64,000 bases of DNA from assembly GCF_039543505.1 (NCBI RefSeq), contig NZ_BAABJW010000001.1, positions 248,001 to 312,000 of the forward strand. Direction: 5' to 3'. The position numbers and the translations under genes are program-made. The stretch comes from Litoribaculum gwangyangense (GTDB lineage Bacteria; Bacteroidota; Bacteroidia; Flavobacteriales; Flavobacteriaceae). The notes beneath the pieces were generated by a model. That model made no database searches. It was not told where the DNA came from and saw nothing but the letters and a program-made list of their open reading frames with translations. Positions 20,001-27,966 of this stretch are shown here, in pieces (positions within the stretch are counted from its first letter, which is position 1; each line of letters begins with the position of its first letter).

Positions 20001-20133
20001 ATGTTTTTTTATCACCTAAAAATTCATCAGTAGGTATTTCTGCTACAAACTCGTTTTGTTTTAGCGTCTCAACAATAGAGCTATTCTCGTTTAGCTCTTC
20101 AACACTTTTCCAGTATTTCTTGTTTGATGACAT
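17026..20133 (-). CDS. actB: Alternative complex III subunit ActB (molybdopterin-oxidoreductase-like plus iron-sulfur domain)
   Basis: 1035 residues, a fusion of a molybdopterin-oxidoreductase-like domain (to about 740) and a four-cluster ferredoxin domain (about 770-1035). Near residue 52 is a Tat motif, TTRRDFLKYVGFS, followed by a lipobox-like SLAAC, so the protein is probably folded before export and anchored outside. Cluster ligands are visible as CTGCGACVIAC, MCQHCNHAPCETVCP, RCVGTRYCANNCP and CSMC ... CSAAC. The family lacks the molybdenum cofactor despite its fold. It passes electrons between the quinol site of ActC and the ActA hemes. Confidence 0.95.
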   Translation of the reverse strand: MSSNKKYWKSVEELNENSSIVETLKQNEFVAEIPTDEFLGDKKTLEATSTTRRDFLKYVGFSTAAASLAACEGPVKKSIPYVVQPTEIIPGVANYYATTIADGFDFASVLVKTREGRPIKIENNTMAATKGGANARVNASVLGLYDSLRVQSPKKDGESISWDTFDVETTKKLNELKDAGKQIVLLTQTFASPSTSKLIAEFSEKYGNVRHVIYDAISESAALDAYQAKYGERALANYDFAKAMTIVSIGADFLGDWQGGGFDSGYSKNRIPDHGKMSRHIQFESNMSLTGANADKRVPLTPSEQKLALAKLYSYVVGGSVSGSLPEHIDSAILKAASELKKAGSNGVVVTGIQDVNAQTVVLEINEALASKAFDPKTPIKTRQGSDKAVAQLVTDMKAGKVGAIIMSGVNPLYTLPNASDFAEGLKKVELSVSFSMKVDETSSETDYIAAAPHYLESWGDVELKKGHYALTQPAIRPLFNTRQFQEVLLKWTGNDSSYHDYIKEAWGTSILGGSSFNKALHDGVFVGTIATEVEDTTEAKETVETPSGNAARALAASVKASDGLELTLYTKVGMGDGQQANNPWLQEFPDPITRTSWDNYLTVSKADAEKLGLTNINVANGALNSNYAKVTVNGVSVTAPVIIQPGQAKGSVGLAFGYGKTKGLKTEMQTGVNAYPLYQNFNNVQNVTVEAVGGEHEFACVQLHNTLMGRGDIIKETTLEIFNTYDREDHEHGWNKVPKVSLNHEETPVTSPEVDLWDSFDRSIGHHFNLSIDLNACTGCGACVIACHAENNVPVVGKTEVRRSRDMHWLRIDRYYSSQESFEGDNEKKDNISGLGSSLSEFGEMENPSENPQVAFQPVMCQHCNHAPCETVCPVAATAHGRQGQNHMAYNRCVGTRYCANNCPYKVRRFNWFLYNGNDEFDYHMNDDLGRMVLNPDVVVRSRGVMEKCSMCIQKTQKTILDAKRDGREIKDGEFHTACSAACNNGAMVFGDINDKESKVAKLKEDNRMYHLLEHVGTKPNVMYQTKVRNITEA

Positions 20134-20166
20134 ATTATATAATTGAATTACTTCTTTATTAATTTA

Positions 20167-21510
20167 TTAATAGTGACACTTACCACATTCTAATCCACCC
20201 ATTTGAGCAGCTGTTAATTCTTCTACACCATATTTTTTAGACAATTCTTCATGTATTTTAGTGTAGTAAGCGTTGTCTTTTACATTGACATTGGTTTCTC
20301 TGTGACAGTTTATACACCAACCCATGGTTAATGGCGCGTGTTGGTACATAATTTCCATTTCTTCAACAGGACCGTGACATGTTTGACACTCAACACCAGC
20401 AACTGTAACGTGTTGTGAGTGGTTGAAATACACAAAGTCTGGTAAATTGTGAATACGGACCCATTTTACAGGCTGTGTTTCACCAGTGTATCTTTGTTCA
20501 GCATCATCCCAGCCAACAGCTTTGTATAATTTCTTGATTTCACCATCATAAAATTCTTTTGAGTATTCAGGTGTTGTTTCACCATTGTACTCATAAATAG
20601 ATTTATGACAGTTCATACAAATATTCAATGAAGGAATTCCAGAATGTTTACTTACTCTTGCTGAAGAGTGACAATATTTACAGTCAATCCCATTATCTCC
20701 TGCATGAATTTTATGGGAATAATGTATAGGTTGCACTGGTTGATACCCTTGGTCAATTCCTATCTGCATAAAATATCCGTAAACAAAATAGGCACTGGAT
20801 AACAAAAAGAAAATTGCTACTACCAACATTAAAAATTGATTCTGTACGAAAGCTTTCCAAAGTGGTGTTCTTTTGGTTTCTTCAGGTAATTCTATATTTT
20901 GAGCCGTAGCAAAACGACGTAAGGTTTTATTAACTAAATATAAACCCGTTGCCAATAACACAAACAGAATGGCTAAGGCTCCTAAAATAATATCGTTTGA
21001 AACACCTGCAGCCGGTTGAGAAGTTACTCCACCTCCTTCAATGCTAGCGCCTCCGGCTTCCGCAGGAGCTGCTTTTTCTTCAGCGGTGTACGCCAAAATA
21101 TTATCAATATCCTCATCTGAAAATTGAGGGAAAGCTGTCATGGCAGCACCACCGTACTCATTGTATATTTTATTGGCATAAGCGTCACCTGATTTTATAA
21201 CACCAGCACTGTTACGAATCCAAGCATAAAGCCATGCTCTGTCTAAACCTTCTGTCTCTGCTAAACGCGCTTCCACATTACGTAAAGCAGGGCCTGTCAT
21301 TTTTTTATCTAGTTGATGACACGCGGCACAATTAGCATTGAATAATGATTTTCCTTTAGCTGAATCCCCTTCTTGAGCAGAAAGAACTGATGTGAAAGCT
21401 AGTAAAATAATTAAATTTAAACGAAGAAAGTTTTTACTTAATTTACGGTGAATCACCTGTTTCATATTGTTGGTTAAATTAACTTCTATACTTTGGTATG
21501 ATTTTTTCAT
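20167..21510 (-). CDS. actA: Alternative complex III subunit ActA, six-heme cytochrome c
   Basis: 447 residues, first gene of the act-cox operon. Six CxxCH motifs are visible: CAACH in an N-terminal mono-heme domain just after the signal peptide (about residue 62), then, beyond a membrane helix near residues 170-190 and another near 220-245, CKYCH, CMNCH, CQTCH, CINCH and, at the extreme C-terminus, CGKCHY. The last five make the usual pentaheme core; the first is a fused extra cytochrome c domain that could shuttle electrons to the oxidase. An internal ATG at 21465 (MKQVIHRKLSKNFLRLNLII...) gives a cleaner signal peptide and may be the true start. Confidence 0.93.
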   Translation of the reverse strand: MKKSYQSIEVNLTNNMKQVIHRKLSKNFLRLNLIILLAFTSVLSAQEGDSAKGKSLFNANCAACHQLDKKMTGPALRNVEARLAETEGLDRAWLYAWIRNSAGVIKSGDAYANKIYNEYGGAAMTAFPQFSDEDIDNILAYTAEEKAAPAEAGGASIEGGGVTSQPAAGVSNDIILGALAILFVLLATGLYLVNKTLRRFATAQNIELPEETKRTPLWKAFVQNQFLMLVVAIFFLLSSAYFVYGYFMQIGIDQGYQPVQPIHYSHKIHAGDNGIDCKYCHSSARVSKHSGIPSLNICMNCHKSIYEYNGETTPEYSKEFYDGEIKKLYKAVGWDDAEQRYTGETQPVKWVRIHNLPDFVYFNHSQHVTVAGVECQTCHGPVEEMEIMYQHAPLTMGWCINCHRETNVNVKDNAYYTKIHEELSKKYGVEELTAAQMGGLECGKCHY

Positions 21511-21548
21511 ATAATAATTGAAAAAAATACAGTTAAAAAAATCTCTCG

Positions 21549-21556
21549 CAAAAGTA
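21549..21556 (-). promoter_or_regulatory. -7 box of the act-cox operon promoter
   Basis: TACTTTTG on the minus strand fits the Bacteroidota -7 consensus TAnnTTTG and lies 39 nt before the ATG at 21510. No good -33 TTTG is seen at the usual spacing, so the promoter may be activator-dependent or weak. Confidence 0.5.
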
Positions 21557-21654
21557 ATATTAAAAGTCGATTTTAGAAATGTTAGAGAAGTGTTAATTGC
21601 TAATTTAGAGGGATTCTAAATAATAAAAAAGACCACAATTAAGTTTATATCGTA

Positions 21655-21662
21655 TACATTTG
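21655..21662 (+). promoter_or_regulatory. -7 box before the SPOR-domain gene
   Basis: TACATTTG matches TAnnTTTG exactly and ends 18 nt before the ATG at 21681. Because it overlaps the alternative TTG at 21660, it argues that translation begins at 21681. Confidence 0.5.
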
Positions 21663-21680
21663 TGTAAATATATTTTGAAT

Positions 21681-22079
21681 ATGAAATCAATGAATTTGAA
21701 AATTAGCATTTTAACCGTTTTTTGTATCATTTTAAGTATCACTGAAAGTTATGCTCAACAACAAGGTTCTGTTGTTATTCGGCAAGATAAAAAAATAGAT
21801 GATTTACTGGAACTTAAAAAAGAGATGAACAAAAACGAGAATGACTCGGAGAGATATAAAATTCAAGTTTATTCAGGTAATCGTGTTGGTGCACAAAATG
21901 TCGAAAAAGAATTTTCACAATCTTTTGGAGATTGGAAACCAACCATGGAATATGAAACCCCAAACTTTAAAATTTGGGCTGGAAATTTTAGAACGCGATT
22001 AGAAGCTGATAGGGCTTTAGATAAAATCAAAAAAAAGTTTCCTAGCGCATTCATTTTCAAGCCAAAAAAAATAATGTAA
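21681..22079 (+). CDS. SPOR-domain secreted protein
   Basis: 132 residues from the ATG at 21681. A signal peptide (MKSMNLKISILTVFCIILSI, cleavage near SYAQ) leads to a short linker rich in Lys, Asn and Glu, then a SPOR fold of about 75 residues (RYKIQVYSGNRVGAQNVEK ... NFKIWAGNFRTRLEADRALD). SPOR domains bind septal or denuded peptidoglycan, so the protein probably acts in the periplasm. It is a single-gene unit, divergent from actA and ended by the shared terminator at 22092. Distinct function unknown. Confidence 0.85.
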   Translation: MKSMNLKISILTVFCIILSITESYAQQQGSVVIRQDKKIDDLLELKKEMNKNENDSERYKIQVYSGNRVGAQNVEKEFSQSFGDWKPTMEYETPNFKIWAGNFRTRLEADRALDKIKKKFPSAFIFKPKKIM

Positions 22080-22091
22080 AATAATACTCAT

Positions 22092-22123
22092 AAAAAAAGC
22101 GCCTATTATGGGCGCTTTTTTTA
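22092..22123. terminator. Bidirectional rho-independent terminator between the SPOR gene and infB
   Basis: AAAAAAAGCGCC / GGCGCTTTTTTT with a short AT-rich loop. The T-run is present on both strands, so it can end both the plus-strand SPOR gene (stop 22079) and the minus-strand rimP-nusA-infB transcript (stop 22137). Confidence 0.88.
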
Positions 22124-22136
22124 TGTCACTAGGGTA

Positions 22137-24848
22137 CTATTTTAATTTCTTTTTTACCTCAACTTCATGGAAGGCTTCAATGACATCACCTTCCTTAATA
22201 TCGTTATAGTTTTTAATTTGCATACCACAGTCATAACCTTTGGCAACTTCTTTTACGTCGTCTTTAAATCGTTTTAAGGAAGCCAATTCGCCTGTAAATA
22301 CAACAACCCCATCACGAATCAATCTAATATTAGATGTTCTGAAAATTTTACCATTTGTAACCATACATCCAGCAATGCTTCCAATTTTAGATACTTTAAA
22401 GATTTCCCTAATTTCAGCTGTACCTGTAATCTCTTCTTTAAGTTCCGGAGATAACATGCCTTCCATAGCATCTTTAAGATCGTTTATAGCATCATAAATG
22501 ATTGAGTAAGTTCTAATATCAATTTCTTCTTTATCTGCAATAGCTCTTGCATTTCCAACTGGTCTCACGTTAAATCCAACAATAATAGCATCGGATGCTG
22601 AAGCTAACAATACATCGCTTTCAGTGATGGCTCCAACCCCTTTATGTAAAATATTCACTTGGATTTCTTCAGTAGATAATTTTTGGAATGAATCGGTCAA
22701 TGCTTCAACGGAACCATCCACATCGCCTTTAAGAATGATATTCAACTCTTGGAAATCTCCAAGGGCTATACGTCGACCAATTTCATCAAGTGTAATATGT
22801 CGCTGTGTTCTTACAGACTGCTCGCGCTGTAATTGGGCTCTTTTAGCCGCAATTTGTTTCGCTTCACGTTCATCTGCAAATACGTTGAACTTGTCACCTG
22901 CTTGAGGCGCACCATCCAAACCTAAAATAGATACAGGTGTAGACGGACCGGCTTCATGAACATCATTGCCGCGTTCGTCATGCATCGCTTTTACTTTACC
23001 ACTATGCTGCCCGGCTAGAACATAATCGCCAACACGTAACGTTCCTGCCTGTACTAAGATAGTAGACACATAACCTCGTCCTTTGTCTAGAAATGCCTCA
23101 ACAACCGTTCCTGTTGCTGGTTTATCCGGGTTTGCTTTAAGCTCTAATAGTTCAGCTTCAAGCAACACTTTTTCCAATAATTCTTTTACGCCAGTTCCAA
23201 ATTTAGCTGATATATCATGCGATTGTATTTTACCTCCCCAATCTTCAACCAACAAATTCATTTGAGCCAATCCTTCTTTGATCTTATCAGGATTCGCATC
23301 GGGCTTATCAATTTTGTTTATGGCAAAAACGATAGGTACTCCTGCTGCTTGTGCGTGCGAAATAGCTTCTTTAGTTTGTGGCATAATATCATCATCTGCA
23401 GCCGCAACTATAATAGCAATATCTGTTACTTGCGCTCCACGAGCACGCATCGCTGTAAAGGCCTCGTGACCTGGTGTATCTAAAAATGCTATTTTTTGAC
23501 CATTTTCCAATTCAACACCATAAGCACCGATATGTTGAGTAATACCACCTGATTCACCAGCAATTACATTTTCTTCACGAATATAATCCAAAAGAGATGT
23601 TTTACCATGATCTACGTGACCCATAACAGTTACAATAGGTGCACGTGGTTTTAAATCTTCTGGTTTATCTTCAACAACTTCAATAGATTCTTCAATATCG
23701 GCAGTTACAAATTGCACTTGGTATCCAAATTCTTCGGCTACAATAGAAAGTGTTTCTGCATCCAAACGTTGGTTCATCGTAACCATCATACCTAAGGACA
23801 TACATGCGGAAATAATTTCAGTAACGCTAACATCCATCATAGTCGCTACTTCACTCGCTGTAACAAATTCAGTTACTTTTAGTATTTTGCTTTCAGCTGC
23901 TTCTAGTTGTTGATCAATTTCAGTTTGTTCCCTGTGTTGATCTCTTTTATCCCTTCTGTATTTGGCACCTTTACCTTTAGTGGATTTTCCCTGGAGTTTT
24001 TCAAGTGTTTCTCTCACTTGTTTTTTCACATCCTCTTCACTAGGCTCTTCTTTAACGATATTCCTACGACCTTGACCTGGTTTACCTTTAAACCTATCAT
24101 TCCCGCTAGTTTTATTTGTCGTTTCCCTTTTACTGTCTTGCGGACCCCCTGCTTTACTGATACGACGACGTTTTCTTTTATTTGCAGAAGATGGATCACC
24201 AGATTTTGCTTCTTGCTTCTTTTCTTCTTTTTTCTTCTTGGGTTTATTGAATTGAGTTAAATCAATTTTATCGCCTGCAATGGTTGGTCCACTGAGTTTT
24301 TTATATTGAGTTTCAACTTTCTCTTCTGGTGTCACCAATTCCCCATCTACAATAATTTGCTTTGGTTTTGGTTTTTCCAACTCTGGTTTTTCCTCAGCTT
24401 TCTTAATCTCAACTTTGGGAGCTTGTTCTTGGGGCTTTACAGGTTCTAGTTTTGAATCAATTGATTTTTCTTCCGCTTTTTTCGGTTCTAAATCAATTTT
24501 TCCAACTTGCTTAGGGCCTGTAAGTATTTTTGAAGCTTTAACTATGTCTTGTTTTTGGGCCTTTTCAACAGCTTCTTGTGCCTTTTGCCTAGCTTCTATT
24601 TCTTGCTCACGCTTGATACGTAAATCTTCCTTTTCTTTTAGCTTTGCTTCACTTACTGCTTGCGACTTCACTTTTTTGTTAGCATCCGTCTCAAATTCAT
24701 CTGAAAGAATTTTGTAAGTTTCCTCAGAAATTTTTGTTGTGGGACGCTTTTCTATCTCGACACCCTTAGAATCTAAAAATTCTACAGCACGGTCCAGAGA
24801 GATGTTAAGCTCGCGTAATACTTTATTTAATCTTATTGTTTCAGCCAT
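22137..24848 (-). CDS. infB: Translation initiation factor IF-2
   Basis: 903 residues. The N-terminal IF2N helix bundle (MAETIRLNKVLRELNISLDR) is followed by a long Lys/Glu/Pro-rich low-complexity stretch (about 60-320), a second IF2N-like segment, then the GTPase domain near residue 404: GHVDHGKTSLLD, DTPGHEAFT and NKIDKP. Domains II to IV follow to the end. IF-2 places initiator tRNA on the 30S subunit. Third gene of rimP-nusA-infB, 29 nt after nusA, an order conserved across most bacteria. Confidence 0.97.
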   Translation of the reverse strand: MAETIRLNKVLRELNISLDRAVEFLDSKGVEIEKRPTTKISEETYKILSDEFETDANKKVKSQAVSEAKLKEKEDLRIKREQEIEARQKAQEAVEKAQKQDIVKASKILTGPKQVGKIDLEPKKAEEKSIDSKLEPVKPQEQAPKVEIKKAEEKPELEKPKPKQIIVDGELVTPEEKVETQYKKLSGPTIAGDKIDLTQFNKPKKKKEEKKQEAKSGDPSSANKRKRRRISKAGGPQDSKRETTNKTSGNDRFKGKPGQGRRNIVKEEPSEEDVKKQVRETLEKLQGKSTKGKGAKYRRDKRDQHREQTEIDQQLEAAESKILKVTEFVTASEVATMMDVSVTEIISACMSLGMMVTMNQRLDAETLSIVAEEFGYQVQFVTADIEESIEVVEDKPEDLKPRAPIVTVMGHVDHGKTSLLDYIREENVIAGESGGITQHIGAYGVELENGQKIAFLDTPGHEAFTAMRARGAQVTDIAIIVAAADDDIMPQTKEAISHAQAAGVPIVFAINKIDKPDANPDKIKEGLAQMNLLVEDWGGKIQSHDISAKFGTGVKELLEKVLLEAELLELKANPDKPATGTVVEAFLDKGRGYVSTILVQAGTLRVGDYVLAGQHSGKVKAMHDERGNDVHEAGPSTPVSILGLDGAPQAGDKFNVFADEREAKQIAAKRAQLQREQSVRTQRHITLDEIGRRIALGDFQELNIILKGDVDGSVEALTDSFQKLSTEEIQVNILHKGVGAITESDVLLASASDAIIVGFNVRPVGNARAIADKEEIDIRTYSIIYDAINDLKDAMEGMLSPELKEEITGTAEIREIFKVSKIGSIAGCMVTNGKIFRTSNIRLIRDGVVVFTGELASLKRFKDDVKEVAKGYDCGMQIKNYNDIKEGDVIEAFHEVEVKKKLK

Positions 24849-24877
24849 AAATTGCCCTTAAAATACTCAAATATATG

Positions 24878-26110
24878 TTATTCTTCGAATTCTTCCCTTA
24901 AAATTCTAATAACGTCTTTAATTGTTTCTTCTTCTAAATCTGTCCTTTTCACCAAATCTTCGACCTCTTGTTCTAAAATACTTTTAGCAGTGTCTAAGCC
25001 AGCTTTACTGAATTCATCAATAATCCAGCCTTCTATTTCATCAGAAAACTCTCGTAACTCAACATCTTCTTCAGCTCCTTCTCTAAATACATCTATCTCA
25101 TAACCCGTTAATTGTCCAGCCAGACGAATGTTATGACCACCTCTACCAATAGCCTTACTTACTTCTTCAGGTTTTAAAATAACCTCTGCACGCTTGGTCT
25201 CTTCATCAATTTTTATGGAAGTTACCCTTGCCGGACTTAATGATCGGGTTATGTATAATTGTAAATTGTTGGTATAATTGATAACATCGATATTTTCATT
25301 CCCTAATTCACGAACGATACCGTGAATTCTTGATCCTTTCATACCAACACAGGCCCCAACTGGGTCTATTCTGTCATCATAAGAATCTACAGCCACTTTA
25401 GCTTTTTCACCCGGTATTCTAACAACATTTTTAATAGTGATTAAACCATCAAAAACTTCTGGAATTTCTTGTTCAAATAATTTTTCTAAAAATAAAGGTG
25501 AGGTCCTTGACATGATAATGGTTGGTTTTGCACCTTTAAGCTCCACACTATCAATAACACCTCTTACGTTGTCCCCTTTTCTGAAAAAATCAGAAGGGAT
25601 TTGTTTGTCCTTTGGAAGCACGATTTCATTGCCTTCATCATCCAACAAAATTACGGCTCTATGGCGAATATGGTGAACCTCGGCTGTGTAAATCTCCCCG
25701 ACTAAATCCTTAAATTGCTTATAGATTATGGTGTTATCATGCTCATGAATTTTAGAAATTAGGTTTTGGCGTAAAGCCAAAATAGCACGTCTTCCCAAAT
25801 CCACAAGCTTCACTTCTTCAGACACATCTTCGCCCACTTCAAAATCTGGTTCTATTTTGCGAGCTTCCGATAATGATATTTCTTGGTTTGGTTCTTCCAC
25901 TTCTCCATCAGCAACTACCACTCTATTCCTCCATATTTCTAAATCTCCTTTATCAGGGTTTACAATAATGTCAAAATTATCATCATCACCATACTTCTTC
26001 TTTAGGGCACTTCTAAAAACGTCCTCTAAAATGGCCATTAACGTTACTCTGTCAATGAGCTTATCGTCTTTGAATTCAGAAAAAGATTCAATTAACGCGA
26101 TATTTTCCAT
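24878..26110 (-). CDS. nusA: Transcription termination/antitermination factor NusA
   Basis: 410 residues: N-terminal RNA-polymerase-binding domain (to about 130), S1 domain (KDLVGEIYTAEVHHIRHRAV onward), then two KH domains including the KH-type GRGGHNIRLAGQLTGYEID. It lacks the C-terminal acidic repeats of the E. coli protein, which is normal for Bacteroidota, and ends in an acidic tail (LREEFEE). It modulates pausing and termination. Since its own operon has a terminator-like hairpin in the leader (see 26595-26620), autoregulation through NusA is a reasonable but untested idea. Confidence 0.97.
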   Translation of the reverse strand: MENIALIESFSEFKDDKLIDRVTLMAILEDVFRSALKKKYGDDDNFDIIVNPDKGDLEIWRNRVVVADGEVEEPNQEISLSEARKIEPDFEVGEDVSEEVKLVDLGRRAILALRQNLISKIHEHDNTIIYKQFKDLVGEIYTAEVHHIRHRAVILLDDEGNEIVLPKDKQIPSDFFRKGDNVRGVIDSVELKGAKPTIIMSRTSPLFLEKLFEQEIPEVFDGLITIKNVVRIPGEKAKVAVDSYDDRIDPVGACVGMKGSRIHGIVRELGNENIDVINYTNNLQLYITRSLSPARVTSIKIDEETKRAEVILKPEEVSKAIGRGGHNIRLAGQLTGYEIDVFREGAEEDVELREFSDEIEGWIIDEFSKAGLDTAKSILEQEVEDLVKRTDLEEETIKDVIRILREEFEE

Positions 26111-26123
26111 AACTCTTTTTGAA

Positions 26124-26585
26124 TTAAAATTTAATCATAACTTTTGCTTCTACAATATCTGGGTAAGCGATTTTCGCCTCCTTTTTTACAGTTATTTTAC
26201 CTTTACCAACGGGTTTAGGCTCCCTAACTTTCCATTCTAATGTAATATCGTTGTCGGTAGCCTTTGCAAGGGTTCCTTCCATTTTGTCTGAAGTTGTTTT
26301 TACTTCCAGTGTTCTTTTTAAATTCTTTATATACTGTCTTTTATGAACCAATGGTGCGGTGGCTCCAGCTGACATAACTTCTAAAGAAAAGTCTTCTTCT
26401 TCTCTATCTAAATTATGCTCAATGGCTCTGCTTATAAACATGCAATCTTCAACTAAAACCCCATTATCTCCATCAATAACCACCATAATATGGTTGTCGC
26501 CTTTTATAGAGAAATCAATAAGAAATAAATCTGATCTTTCTTCTAGTGCTGCTTCCAGTAAGTTTGTAACTTTGGTTTTAAACAT
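26124..26585 (-). CDS. rimP: Ribosome maturation factor RimP
   Basis: 153 residues with the RimP N-terminal alpha/beta domain (IDGDNGVLVEDCMFISRAIE) and SLEVMSAGATAPLVHKRQY, the family's central motif (usually VSSPG... in other phyla), then an SH3-like C-terminal domain. RimP assists 30S assembly. First gene of rimP-nusA-infB, 13 nt before nusA. Its ATG lies only 9 nt after a hairpin plus T-run in the leader. Confidence 0.93.
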   Translation of the reverse strand: MFKTKVTNLLEAALEERSDLFLIDFSIKGDNHIMVVIDGDNGVLVEDCMFISRAIEHNLDREEEDFSLEVMSAGATAPLVHKRQYIKNLKRTLEVKTTSDKMEGTLAKATDNDITLEWKVREPKPVGKGKITVKKEAKIAYPDIVEAKVMIKF

Positions 26586-26594
26586 TTTCAGTAT

Positions 26595-26620
26595 AAAAAG
26601 AGGGGACTTTGTGTCCCCTC
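26595..26620 (-). promoter_or_regulatory. Terminator-like hairpin in the rimP-nusA-infB leader
   Basis: On the minus strand GAGGGGAC / GTCCCCTC (8 bp, 5-nt loop) is followed at once by TTTTT and, 9 nt further, by the rimP ATG. The -7 box at 26649-26656 puts it inside the leader RNA, so it has the form of an attenuator rather than of an end-of-gene terminator. Confidence 0.7.
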
Positions 26621-26648
26621 GAATCCTTAATTTTGCCTTTCAACGGTG

Positions 26649-26656
26649 CAAAGATA
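26649..26656 (-). promoter_or_regulatory. -7 box of the rimP-nusA-infB promoter
   Basis: TATCTTTG on the minus strand matches TAnnTTTG exactly, 63 nt before the rimP start. No clear -33 TTTG at 17-21 nt spacing. Confidence 0.5.
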
Positions 26657-26805
26657 TAACATTTTATTGATTTTTAAAGGAATATTTTATAAATTTAGAT
26701 GTAACTTGCTTATGAAATTTGAATTGCACAAAACCTGAAAAACCGCATAAGTAAAAAAATGTTTTGTGAATAACATCTTTACAAAGTTCTAAACTAAATG
26801 AACAT

Positions 26806-27630
26806 ATGAAAAGAATTCTAGTCCCAACCGATTTTTCTGAACAAGCAGAAAATGCCCTAAAAGTAGCAGCACAATTGGCAAAAAAACACGATTGTGAAAT
26901 TTATTTGTTGCACATCCTTGAAATACCTTTACAAGAGGTAGACCCCATAAGTTCCTACAGTAGTTTACCTGAAGCTGTATTTTTTATGAAATTGGCACAT
27001 CAAAAGTTTGAAAAACTTAAGGACAAAAAATACTTAGATGGCTTAATTATTCACGAAATTGTAGATTTTCATGAAATATTCAAAGGTATTTTTCAAACTT
27101 GTAAAAAACATCATATAGACTTAATAATTATGGGATCCAACGGTGTAAGCGGATTAAGGGAAATGCTTATAGGAAGCAATACCGAAAAAGTGGTTCGCAC
27201 CTCAGAAACACCGGTTTTGGTTATTAAAAATGAGCATAAAACTTTTAATGTAAATGATTTTGTTTTTGCATCAGACTTCAAAGATGAGAGCAAAAAAACT
27301 TATGAAAAAGCTTTGAAATTTGCCAAAACATTGGGTGCAAAAATACATTTGCTAATGGTTATAACACCTGCAAAATTTATAACAACCAACGATGCCCAAA
27401 ATAGAATTGAGAATTTCGCTAACTCTTTCGATTTTTCAAATTACACCATGAATATTTACAATGATATAAGTATTGAAAAAGGTATTATGAATTTTTCGAA
27501 AACCTTAAATGCAGATTTAATAGGTATGAGCACCCATGGCAGACAAGGTATATCTCATTTCTTTAATGGTAGTATTAGTGAGGATTTGGTTAATCACGCC
27601 AAAAGACCTGTAATTACCTTTAAAATATAA
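26806..27630 (+). CDS. Tandem universal stress protein (UspA family)
   Basis: 274 residues made of two Usp domains. The first starts MKRILVPTDFSEQAENALKV and ends with the nucleotide-binding loop MGSNGVSGLREMLIGSNTEK; the second starts near residue 147 (VNDFVFASDFKDESKKTYEK) and ends GMSTHGRQGISHFFNGSISE. Both retain the G-2x-G-9x-G(S/T) ATP-binding pattern, so it is probably an ATP-binding cytoplasmic protein. Single-gene unit. The induction signal is not visible. Confidence 0.93.
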   Translation: MKRILVPTDFSEQAENALKVAAQLAKKHDCEIYLLHILEIPLQEVDPISSYSSLPEAVFFMKLAHQKFEKLKDKKYLDGLIIHEIVDFHEIFKGIFQTCKKHHIDLIIMGSNGVSGLREMLIGSNTEKVVRTSETPVLVIKNEHKTFNVNDFVFASDFKDESKKTYEKALKFAKTLGAKIHLLMVITPAKFITTNDAQNRIENFANSFDFSNYTMNIYNDISIEKGIMNFSKTLNADLIGMSTHGRQGISHFFNGSISEDLVNHAKRPVITFKI

Positions 27631-27699
27631 AAAAGTTTTATTAACCAAATATTCTTCGTTTAACTGCGCTGGGGAAAAACTTACAGGCCAACATTTCAT

Positions 27700-27732
27700 A
27701 AAAAATCCCAATCAAATTAATGATTAGGATTT
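27700..27732 (-). terminator. Terminator after tRNA-Gln
   Basis: An imperfect inverted repeat (AATCCTAATCA / TGATTGGGATT on the minus strand) followed by TTTTT, 10 nt past the tRNA 3' end. The 111 nt between here and the stress protein gene otherwise show nothing recognisable. Confidence 0.65.
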
Positions 27733-27742
27733 ACAATTATTG

Positions 27743-27815
27743 TTGGCCCACTAGGGCTCGAACCTAGACTCTTCTGGACCAAAACCAGACGTGTTGCCAG
27801 TTACACCATGGGCCA
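27743..27815 (-). tRNA. tRNA-Gln (anticodon TTG)
   Basis: 73-nt cloverleaf on the minus strand. The acceptor stem is TGGCCCA / TGGGCCA and the D-arm contains GGTGTAACTGGCAACAC. The anticodon loop is TTTTGGT, giving TTG, and the T-arm is CTAGGTTCGAGCCCTAG. CCA is not encoded directly after the discriminator A. Confidence 0.95.
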
Positions 27816-27911
27816 ATGTGTAATTGAGGGTGCAAATTTAGTACAAAGTTTTATTTTCACAAGTATTTTTTTGAAAAATAATCATCAAAACTTAACGTTT
27901 ACTTAAAAACA

Positions 27912-27941
27912 TTTGCGTTAACAGATTTATTGCTAAATTCG
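27912..27941 (+). promoter_or_regulatory. Candidate promoter of the DUF2723 gene
   Basis: TTTG at 27912-27915, an 18-nt spacer and TAAATTCG at 27934-27941 (one mismatch to TAnnTTTG), 25 nt before the ATG at 27967. Confidence 0.45.
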
Positions 27942-27966
27942 CCAAAGCAAACAAACATAGACATAC

